Part shown: in pieces, positions 55,498-64,000 of the stretch
Layout: the number at the start of each line of letters is the position of its first letter
How positions within the stretch are numbered: position 1 is the stretch's first letter
NCBI RefSeq assembly: GCF_003573695.1
Contig: NC_039359.1
Location: forward strand, 116,691,849 to 116,755,848
Reading direction: 5' to 3'
Length of the DNA stretch: 64,000 nt
Source of the DNA: Papaver somniferum
Lineage: Eukaryota > Streptophyta > Magnoliopsida > Ranunculales > Papaveraceae
Position numbers and translations under genes: made by a program
The notes under the pieces: generated by a model
Told to the model about the DNA's origin: nothing
Seen by the model: the letters and a program-made list of their open reading frames with translations, nothing else
Databases searched by the model: none

Positions 55498-57160
55498 GTC
55501 AATTTTAGTGACAAAACTATCAATACATATGGAATACAAAAAATAATAAATTAAATTTTGTAGATCATATTCCACATGTCTAATCTTCAACATTACTCGA
55601 AATCTTCGTCCCTTCCAAGTACTCCAATGATCCCAAAGGTTGTAAGTTCAGCATCATCGTTGTTGAAAATCTGTAGCTATAACAACGAGAAAACAAGAGT
55701 TCTCAATCATTGTTATACAGTGTCATAGTATCATTACACAGCGTCTAAGTTCAATTGTATCACAACTTCAACAACAATACTATGGTGATATGTATCACTC
55801 CCCCTTAGTCAATACTCCATCTCACATGGAAACCACCCCCCCTTACATAATGATCCGAAAACCATATGTATTTGTAGTGTGAACTACATATTAATTCTCC
55901 CCCTTTTTGTCAATAAAATTGGCAAAGGTACAAGAACGGGATCCTAATGAAATTTCCGAAAGAGACATTTCATGACCAAAAGAAAGAAATACATATCATC
56001 TTATTTTGATGCAATCATATAGCCGAAGCCAAATGCATTCATCAAGGAGTTTATAAAGATACAAGATAACCCCTATAATATTCCACAGCCACACTCCCCA
56101 CAAAGATTTGGAAATTAAGCACAAGTTCAATTAAGAACTCTCCCCCCATAATATGTCATTCCCGAAAGAACAACAAGAGCGACCTTAATTTCGAAATAAA
56201 ATAAGGATTTATTTGGACATAACAAATCACATACAAGTATGAATTTGAATCCAAAATACTCAATTAAATTAACCACAAGAGAACCCATGCTTAATTTAAT
56301 CGAAAATGCTCAACGTAAGTGAACTTACGGAGACTCAGAAATATACAATTAGATTAATCACAAGAGAACCCATAAGTAATCTAATCGAAATACACAACCA
56401 AACTAATCACAAAAGTAATCAATTTAATTGGTCACGCTCATCATAAGAAAACTTCCAGAGCAATAACTAAATAACCAAACAAGATGATTAATTTAGTTGA
56501 ATATACTCGACATAAAGTACCTCACGGAACAACAACAAAGCTAATCATAAGAATAATCAACTTGGCCATTTAGTGCTCAACATAACACTTTACGGAGCCT
56601 CACAGTAAGACATAAAAAATGGATCAGGGAAGATCAATATTGCGGAATACACAAGGATTCATTCTATTTTCCATCACTATTCACATAACGATATTCAATA
56701 GACATAATCCTTGTAAACAAAAGATTTTAACCTATCTTCCATCAATAATTGACACAATAGGCTTAACTTTTGTATTTGTCAAAAGTCTATTCATTCTTTT
56801 ATCAATACATGCATATCGACACACGAAAGACTTTACTTTTGACAAGGTATAGGACAACCATAGTTCACGGACGCAAACACACATATCCCATAACAATATT
56901 GCAATATATAAAACCATAAAGATTAATACTGCAAAAATCATTTTCCAAACAAATTTAGAATTTAAACCAATAAAATCTAAAAACATGAAGATGAAAATGT
57001 TGGACATAGCTATGTATAATCACAATAATGGCTATTCCAAAGTCTAGTTATTCTTCTAAAAAAAACAAGAAAAATAGAAGATTTACTAGGAAAATAAACG
57101 AAATCAACAAGCTAAGGAACAAAAGCAGACTCCAGTGCCATGGCCGAACACGAACTAAGG
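55498..57160 (-). other. 3' non-coding region of the non-autonomous SIRE-type element
   Basis: AT-rich, about 1.7 kb, with several polypurine-like tracts and loose repeats of AATCTAATCACAAG / AATTTAATCG type at 56220-56560. No supported gene. Confidence 0.55.
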
Positions 57161-57574
57161 TCAAATAGACGGTTCAGGATCCTCACGAGTCTTGACGTCT
57201 TTGAGCTTGTGATTAGCATCATCCGTTGCATCTTCAGAGAAGAGATTCTCTTTGTGAAGATCATTGATGTGAGATTTTATGAGACCAAGGTCAGTTGAAA
57301 CCTTCTTCAACTCAGTTTTCAACACATCAAGACTTTTCAGAGTATCAACAAGCTGCAGTTTTGCTTCCTCAAAATACTTAAGAAAGTCATGGACCACTTC
57401 AGCAGAAATCATATCCTCCTTCTCAACATCCTCATGAGTATATGCATAGTAACATGAGGCATTAGGATGATCATCTTCTACTAGGGTTATTTTCTTCCTC
57501 CCTTTAGACTCGAAACCTATACCTTTGTCGAGAAAGCCTCTAGCAAAATCACAAGCTCGTGAAGAGGAAGACAT
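57161..57574 (-). CDS. unassigned coiled-coil ORF in the non-autonomous element (137 aa)
   Basis: ATG 57574 (MSSSSRACDFARGFLDKG). After an Asp/Glu-rich middle, residues about 60-110 form heptads (FLKYFEEAKLQLVDTLKSLD, ELKKVSTDLGLIKSHINDLH). It lies in the 3' half of the element, where SIRE relatives have an extra ORF often called env-like, but I see no signal peptide or membrane segment, so I do not call it env. The frame is intact. Function unknown. Confidence 0.45.
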   Translation of the reverse strand: MSSSSRACDFARGFLDKGIGFESKGRKKITLVEDDHPNASCYYAYTHEDVEKEDMISAEVVHDFLKYFEEAKLQLVDTLKSLDVLKTELKKVSTDLGLIKSHINDLHKENLFSEDATDDANHKLKDVKTREDPEPSI

Positions 57575-58017
57575 TCTTGACAAACCAAAATAACCTGGAG
57601 TACGCAAACGTGACTCATAGGTTTGGTATTTATATGGTTTCTTAGGGAATACTACCTTTAGGGTTACTAAGAATTGATTCGTATTGGTAACAAGGGTACC
57701 CGTACGAACACAATCCGACCCAATGAAAAAATTTAAGGCAAAAGTCGTTTTGCTACATGAAAATTCATAAATGGCTCAATAAATTCCATACTATAGGAGT
57801 AATTTAGAGCACAAGTATAGCAGGCCACGTAGTTAAAAGAGAGAAATGATACTAGACACACAAATACTATTTAGGCATTATTGTCTGCAGACACTAGTTT
57901 AGCTATAAACGATAAGAGGATAGCTCAACTAAGCAGAACACAAAATGCCACAGTATACCTGATTTTTACACATCTTGCTCAACAAGATTTTTATGAGCAA
58001 GTTCTTGACCCTTGTGA

Positions 58018-59240
58018 TCAATTAACACAAGTATGAGCTCTGAGCTCATTAAAAGAACTGTGTTTATGATCGACTCTCCTTTTCCTTCTGAATCTAGAGA
58101 GGGATCCCTTTTTATGTGAGAAATTATCATAAAACTTACTGTCATCAAAATACGAGACATAGTTTGAGTTCTTACCAGAAGAATTTTGACTTGAGGAGGA
58201 TGACAACCTGTCGAAAATTTCTTTATACCATTCATTTATCTCTATCAGGTTATTTCTCATGTCATCAATTTTTCTTCTTTCTTATGGAATTTTGTTCACA
58301 TTAAGGGAAATGTTATTTCCAGAGGAAACGACATGATCTTTCCTTGGACGATTCTTGTTAAGACTTCTATTCTACTTTAAAGCATTTGAGGAACTCATCG
58401 AACTGACTTTCCTGGTAACATACACAGGGTAAGTACGAAAACAAACGGGTTTAGACATACGAATGTCAGTTACACCTTTGAAAATTAAATCCAAGGTGTG
58501 TTGGAGTTGAACCAAGGAGGTTTTATTCAACCTAAAGTTTCTCTTTTGTTTAGCAGAGCCTTTTGCATCACAAAAAAGCATACTTTCTGATCACAAGAGT
58601 GATTAGAAAAAGTAGTCTTAATAACCTCGTTAGAAGATTTCTTACTTCCATGTGATGTGGAACATCCTTGATCAATGGGAAATTCAGACACATTCTTTTT
58701 GACAGGAAGGGATTTCGATTTTACTTCTGGAGCTGGATCGTTTTTAGGCGTAGCAGAAGTACTTGGTATATTAGATTGCTTAGAGCATCCTTGAATAGAG
58801 AGTTTACTCAAGCGATGTTTTATTTCCAAAGCATCCTTTTTGAGGCTTGCCTCGAGAACCATACGTGAAGAGTGATCTTCAGTATTTTCTTTGAAATTGC
58901 TGTCCCTTATTACACCAAGCAGAACATCGACATGGTGTTTTAACCGATTAAATCTATCAGCTTGGATTCTAGCAAGATTTAGAATCAAGACACTCTCTTC
59001 AGTTGTTTCCCGTTCATTTAGAGAGATAGACTCTTTTGAAGGGTAATCGGAAATACTCATGTCGGAGCCTGTCTTTCTTGTTTGAAAACAAGGTTCGTCT
59101 ATATTCAGATTGAAGAATCTTTCTCTTTAATAGAATTAGACAAGACAGAGCCCTTATTTCTGCTGACGCGTTTATCAGAGATAATACTCTTGTACATAAA
59201 GTCAGATTTCTACAAACACAAACTTGTAAGGTCTTGAACG
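58018..59240 (-). pseudogene. gag-like region of the non-autonomous SIRE-type element
   Basis: Pieces in three frames: a start near 59200 (MYKSIISDKRVSRNKG) that soon stops, 59060-58527 (MSISDYPSKESISLNERE ... SLKKDALEIKHRLSKLSI), 58581-58372, and 58260-58018 (MRNNLIEINEWYKEIFDRLS). They follow the primer site directly, the place of gag, and are Lys/Ser-rich. No gag core or zinc knuckle is recognisable, so the name rests on position. Frame changes near 58560 and between pieces show it is broken. Confidence 0.45.
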
Positions 59241-59245
59241 TGTTT

Positions 59246-59261
59246 GCCTGCTCTGACGCCA
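59246..59261 (-). other. primer binding site of the non-autonomous SIRE-type element
   Basis: The minus strand reads TGGCGTCAGAGCAGGC two bases after the LTR end; it keeps the TCAGAGC core of the tRNA-Met site. Confidence 0.75.
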
Positions 59262-59263
59262 AT

Positions 59264-61591
59264 TGAAAAAGTAGGGGTACAACAACCACACCCAATATTT
59301 CGCTTAGCAATCTGTATGAACAAACTCCAATATACTTTCTAGAGAATCAACTTGGAAGTCAGAATCAATCTAGATAAAAAGTATATCAAAGAGTTTATAT
59401 CTCAATCTCTCGATTTGATATATACTCAAGCAAATAGAAATCTGCGAGTCTTTATCAAATACTAGAGAGATAACTTGGATGGTACCAAACAAACAAAAGG
59501 TCGGATATTCTAATTGGAACAACGCACAACCTGTGATATTTCAATTATATAACAAAATATAATGCGGAAAAGAAATAACACATACACCATAATTTTGTTA
59601 ACGAGGAAACCGCAAACGCAGAAAAACCCCAGGACCTAGTCCAATTTGAACACACACTGTATTAAGCTGCTACAGACACTAGCCTACTCCAAATTAACTT
59701 CGGTCTGGACTGTAGTTAAACCCCAAACAATCTCACACTGATCCAAGGTAAAGTTATGCTCCTACGTCTCTGATCCCAGCAGGATGCTACGTACTTGATT
59801 CCCTTAGCTGATCTCACCCACAACTAAGAGTTGCTACGACCCAAAGTCGAAGACTTTAATAAACAAATTTGTATCACACAGAAAAGTCTACGGTAATAGA
59901 TAAATCCGTCTCCCACGAATATACCTACGAGTTTTGTTCCGTCTTTTGATAAATCAAGGTGAACAGGAACCAATTGATAACCCGGACTTATATTCCCGAA
60001 GAACAGCCTAGTATTATCAATCACCTCACAATAATCTTAATCGACGCAGCGAAAAAAGATATTGCGGAATTACAAACGATGAGACGAAATGTTTGTGATT
60101 ACTTTTATATCTTGCCTATCGGAGATATCAATCTCAAGCCAATTATTACAATTGTACTCGTACGATAGAAACAACAAGATCAGATCACACAACTACAAGA
60201 AAGTAGTATCGGTCTGGCTTCACAATCCCAATGAAGTCTTTAAGTCGTTAATCTGGTTTAGAAGAAGAAACCAAATGTTAAAGGAGAATCGACTCTAGCT
60301 TAGCACAACTAGTATCACACAGAAGGTGTGGGGATTAGGTTTCCCAGTTGCTAGAGTTCTCCCTTATATAGTCTTTCAAATCAGGGTTTGCAATCAATGT
60401 TAGCTTGGTAACAAAGCATTCAATATTCACAGTTAGATGAAAACCTGATTAGATTCAAGCTAATATCATTCAACCGTTAGATCGAAAACTAGCTTTTTAC
60501 ACATAAATGAAATAAAAGTTTCTAGGCTTGTGTAATTGTACCCAAACTTGTACATTTGTTGGTTCAATAATAGTTCACCAAATGGTTAGCCATATGATCA
60601 CTTTCATATCAATCATATTCTTCTTCACCATAACTAGTTCAAGTGACTCAAATGAACTAGTTAGAGAGTTGTTCAATTGCAAGGAAATCTTATGTAACTA
60701 CACAAGACACAATCGAAGCAAAAACGATTTGATTCACTCGAATCGCTTCATGAATTGTATAGCCACGGTTTGTAATTTGCATTCCTTAGTTTATATAAGA
60801 ATAAGTTCACAAACATTTTTTTTAGATATAACCTACTCAAGTTCGCGGACTGGGTTCGCAGACTTAAGTTCCCGGACGGAGTTCACAAACTCCAGCAGAA
60901 TTTCTCGGGTTGAGAACTTCTGCCAGTTCGCGGACTTAGATCACGCCACTATTCCGGTTCTCTTGATCAACAAAGTTCGCAAACTTTGGTTCAAGGAATA
61001 AGGACTTATACATATATGTGTTTCCACAACAATGCTTATATCCTCCAATGGTTATATAATCTAAACTCTCATTTCAATCATTGAAACATTCTTAGAGGAC
61101 GTTGATATTCTATAATTGTTATTCACAAACTATTTTCGTCAAAGTAAGCAATTTTCAAAGTTATTGAAACTTGTCATGACTTTCGTCACTAGGTAAAGAT
61201 GAACTTGGCTAAAGCAAAAGCTTGCCAACACATATTTCAGAAATAGATAGGCGAGATAAACTCGGCTCGAAATAGCAAATGTGTATAATCTAAGTTTATA
61301 TAGCAAAACGACTTTTGTCTCAAGATAGGATATAAATAGACTTTTGAGTGATAGATAAGTTCAAGTCTCCACATACCTTTTAGTCGATAAAGATCCACCG
61401 GTTCCTTGAGTAGTCCTTCGTCTTGTATGATGATTTCCATGGAGTTCTTGATCTCAACTACACTTTTTATCCTAGTCTAAGACCTTAGCTATAGTAGACT
61501 AGAAATAAAGACTTATAGTTTTGATCACTAACATTGACAAACATGCTTGAGATAGCAACGCATGCGAGTTCGACCGAGCAATGCTCTAATA
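59264..61591 (-). repeat. 5' LTR of the non-autonomous SIRE-type element
   Basis: 2328 bp. It has a TATA block (minus strand CTATATAAGGGAG near 60360) and the GTTCGCGGAC array (60840-60985). It preserves the empty target site of the PMD element at about 61205-61225. Confidence 0.9.
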
Positions 61592-62583
61592 GTCGAGGTT
61601 TTCGTAATTTCTTTCAGGCAAGATAAATAGTAATCGAAAGTTTTTTTCGGCTCAGAATTTGTGATTCCTCAAGATAGATATCTGAAAGTTGATCTTAATT
61701 GATCTTTTGAAGATTGTTCATGAGAAGTGGTTAAGAATCTAGGCTGCTCTACGGGAGTCATGAGTTATGGATTTGTGAGGTTTGCTAGCTTTGTCTATTG
61801 AAAATAGATTTCTTCACCTTGATGTTTGATCCATACAGAAATCAAATAGGCTTATCTGTTAGAGGAATATTGACATCAAAAGTCTTCACTTCGACTGAAG
61901 CAACTCTTAGGCTGTAAAGGACGTCATCTAAGGGAATCAAGTGCATAGAGCCTTGCGAGGTTCAAGAGATGTAAGGAGCGCGACTGTAACTGAATCGCTT
62001 GGAGGGTGGGTTCGGTCCCAACTACATTCCAGCCCGAAGTATGATAGTAGGCTAGTTTCTGTAGCGGCTTAATACAATGTGGTGTTCAAATATGGACTAG
62101 GTCTCGGGGTTTTTCTTCTATTGCGGTTTCCTTGTTAACAAAATTTCTAGTGTCTTCTCTTTTCCTTTTATGCATTATATTATTTATCTTTATAATTTGA
62201 TTTACACAGGTTTATACGTATTCAATCTAAGTAGATACTTCCGCTTAATTATAATCGATTACGAGATTTGTTTCTTGTAAAATTCGTATCTTGAATGATT
62301 GATAACAAGTATAATCACTTGGCAGAATTCCGATTGGATTATTTGGATACGACTAGATTGATCTTGGATATTTATTTTTGAGATCGTCTAAGTACTATGC
62401 TTAGCAATCAGGTTTGCCGACCTTGTGTCTATACTTATACTGATTGAGTAGAGGTTGAGATATAAACTCTATATTGTCAAGGATCATTCAGTTGGCTTAC
62501 TTACCATTGTATTAAGTTTTTTCTATACAGGTTGTTGAACGAAAAAGTTAGGTGTATTTAGTATCCCCTGCGTTTTCACCACA

Positions 62584-64000
62584 ATCCTTCAAATCTAAGA
62601 AACATGTATGTCAAATATGTCATAAAGGTGGTCATACTGCTGATGAATGCTACGATAGGATGGATTTTGGTTTTCAAGGCAGAAGACAACCACAAAACAT
62701 AAGGGCTATATTGGTGGAGAAGATCCATGGTTTGTTGACTCTGGTGCAACTCACCATATTGCTTCAACTACTTCAGATCTGGATAATATTGGTTCTTATT
62801 CTGGTGGAAAGAAAATTAACACAACAAATGGTCTATGTATGCTTATTTCTGGTATTGCTAATACTTCTGGATACTTACATGGTAATAAGGTTTCTTTACC
62901 AAACATATTACATGTCGCACATTCTGCTCACAACTTAGTCTCAGTGTATAAATTTACAAGTGACAATAACTTTAGTACCACTTTTAAATCTGATGATTTC
63001 AATGTGAAGAACCTCAAGTCAGGGAGGACAACTTTCCAAGGGCCAACTAGATATGAACTTTATCCTATTCAATTTACTTCAACTCCAGCTCCTCAAGTCT
63101 TGTCCTGTACCACCATCACATCCACTCAGCTTCACCAAAGGCTTGGTCATCCCTCTTTTCAATCTTTACAAAGGATATGTCACTCATCAGGCATTCCTTT
63201 GTCTACATTTTTTTTGTATTGAATTTAGTCTTGGTAGATCTCATAAACTACCATTTTCTGTCTTTATTTCCCACTCTGGTATTCTATTGCAACTATTACA
63301 CATGGACATATGGGGACCTACTCCTATTACTTCAATTAGTGGATACAACTATTACTGCAACATCATTGATGATTTTACCAAATATTATTTGATTTATCCC
63401 ATGAATAAAAAGTCATATTTTATAGTCATTTTCAATTCTTTTAAGCTTATGACTGAAAAATTCTTTAACTGCACTCTCAAATGCATTAGGTCATATGGTG
63501 GTGGTGAATTCATTCATTCTGAATTAGATTCACTTTTAGCTGCTTCTAGCATATCTCATCAGTTTAACTCTCCACACACACCAGAGCAGAATGAAGTAGC
63601 TGAGTCAAAACATAGACACTTTGTGGATCTTGGTAGAACATTACTTTTCCAATCTAATTTGTCTTACTCACTCTGGGTAAAGGAAGTTCAAACTGCAAAT
63701 ATTCTGATCAACATGTTACCAACTGCTTCACTTTCTTTTATTTCTCCTTTTGAGATGTTATTTCACTCTAAACTAGATTACACTTTTCTTAGAGTTTTTG
63801 GATGTGCATGATTTCCTTGGTTAGACCATACACTTCAAATAAACTTGAACCAAGAAGCAAAATGTGCATTTTTATTAGTTACTCATCCTCTCACAAGGGC
63901 TATAGATTCCTGACAGAGTTTATATTTCTAGACATGTCTCCTTCAATGAGACTCTGTTTCCAGCTATGACCTACAAACTATTTGTTTCTCAATCTACTCC
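62584..64000 (+). pseudogene. Copia gag 3' end, protease and integrase
   Basis: From 62584: zinc knuckle CQICHKGGHTADEC (CX2CX4HX4C); protease with the active site FVDSGATHHIAS (about 62735); GAG-pre-integrase HQRLGHPSFQSL (about 63135), where the second Cys pair is damaged (FFCIEFSLGRSHKLPF); integrase core LHMDIWGP (about 63300), then SYGGGEF (about 63490) and PEQNEVAESKHRH (about 63580). The second catalytic Asp of the DDE triad is Tyr (SYGGGEF for SDGGGEF). Frame changes near 62700, 63190 and 63810 and a stop after FGCA add to the damage. RT lies beyond the window. Confidence 0.88.

Larger units (their letters stand above)
42840..61591 (-). mobile_element. non-autonomous SIRE-type Copia element, 8.5 kb without its own insert
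   Basis: Minus-strand element with 5' LTR 59264-61591 and 3' LTR 42840-55485 (interrupted). The internal region 55486-59263 is only 3.8 kb. A primer site and a polypurine tract are in the right places. Flanks ATCGA (42835-42839) and GTCGA (61592-61596) form a target duplication with one mismatch. No protease, integrase or RT is visible, so it must have depended on a relative. Both LTRs share most of their sequence; the 5' copy lacks a block around 59485-59515. Confidence 0.88.
41547..62578 (+). mobile_element. SIRE-type solo LTR in Copia gag, itself split by a nested element
   Basis: Begins TGTTAGAGTATTGCTCGG (41547) and ends CCCCTGCGTTTTCA (62578), flanked by a perfect 5 bp duplication CCACA (41542-41546 and 62579-62583). 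Its own sequence is 41547-42839 plus 61597-62578, about 2.3 kb, with the same 3' region as the solo LTR at 34815-37285 (GTAGCGGCTTAATACA near 62064). Removing it and one CCACA restores the gag frame exactly, which confirms the borders. Confidence 0.92.
40327..64000 (+). mobile_element. Copia LTR retrotransposon, split by nested insertions and cut by the window end
   Basis: Outermost layer of the nest. A short LTR (about 40327-40503) and a primer site (GGGTATCAGAG, 40504-40514) precede gag (40645-41546). Gag is interrupted by a solo LTR with a CCACA target duplication and resumes at 62584 in the same frame with the zinc knuckle, then protease and integrase. RT, RNase H and the 3' LTR lie beyond position 64000. 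Stops and frame changes make it inactive. Confidence 0.85.

Noticed and set aside
57161..57574. coiled-coil ORF as an envelope-like protein
   Set aside because: Position fits the env-like ORF of SIRE elements, but there is no signal peptide or membrane helix, so the name is not supported.
1..64000. tRNA, rRNA or CRISPR sequences
   Set aside because: No tRNA-like arms with B-box, no rRNA blocks and no evenly spaced identical repeats with unique spacers of CRISPR type were seen; the 53 bp arrays lie in plant LTRs and the words are imperfect.

Overview
The window is nuclear DNA from a flowering plant. It carries intron-rich genes of plant-wide families, plant-type LTR retrotransposons of the Copia/SIRE and Ty3-gypsy/Tat lineages, and MITEs. 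The repeat families remind me of poppy-type (Papaver/Ranunculales) genomes, but that is an impression I could not check. Only about 12 kb (7.4-19.2 kb) is ordinary gene space; nearly everything else is nested, mostly decayed mobile DNA.

Gene island. (1) A ten-exon, 819-codon GBF-interacting protein 1-like gene on the + strand (7437-14468). (2) An intronless SKP1 gene on the - strand (14962-15432), converging on it. (3) A six-exon, 509-codon CCDC22 homologue on the - strand (15932-19228). For all three genes the reading frame closes exactly once introns with GT/AG borders are removed. They look functional. A Tat retrotransposon sits about 395 bp upstream of the CCDC22 start.

Left flank (1-7.2 kb). 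The 5' end of a minus-strand SIRE-type Copia element runs off the window, with gag/protease remains, a tRNA-Met-type primer site and a 2.5 kb LTR holding a 594 bp Emigrant-like MITE. Next to it lie a second, diverged LTR and an RNase H relic.

Tat element (19623-32404, minus strand). It has TGTAG...CTACA LTRs, a near-perfect 5 bp target duplication and broken gag and pol. A spliced-looking coiled-coil gene with its own TATA box lies antisense between integrase and the 3' LTR. A 145 bp hAT-type MITE with an 8 bp target duplication sits in one LTR.

Middle (32.4-40.3 kb). A second RNase H relic, a solo SIRE-type LTR (34815-37285) and a badly decayed L1-type LINE reverse transcriptase.

Right part (40.3-64 kb). 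A four-level nest. A plus-strand Copia element (gag 40645-41546, pol 62584-end) was hit by a SIRE-type LTR, now solo (41547-62578, target duplication ccaca). A non-autonomous SIRE-type element then entered that LTR (42840-61591). Its 3' LTR was hit in turn by a 10.3 kb LTR element (44837-55106, perfect target duplication agcga). This youngest element has gag but no polymerase, and carries an antisense, intron-containing plant mobile domain (PMD) gene with a TATA box. It is the most unusual cargo in the window.

A second unusual signal is in the SIRE-type LTRs. Each carries an array of about 22 bp dyad words spaced about 53 bp apart. The word differs between subfamilies by paired changes that keep its palindromic form.
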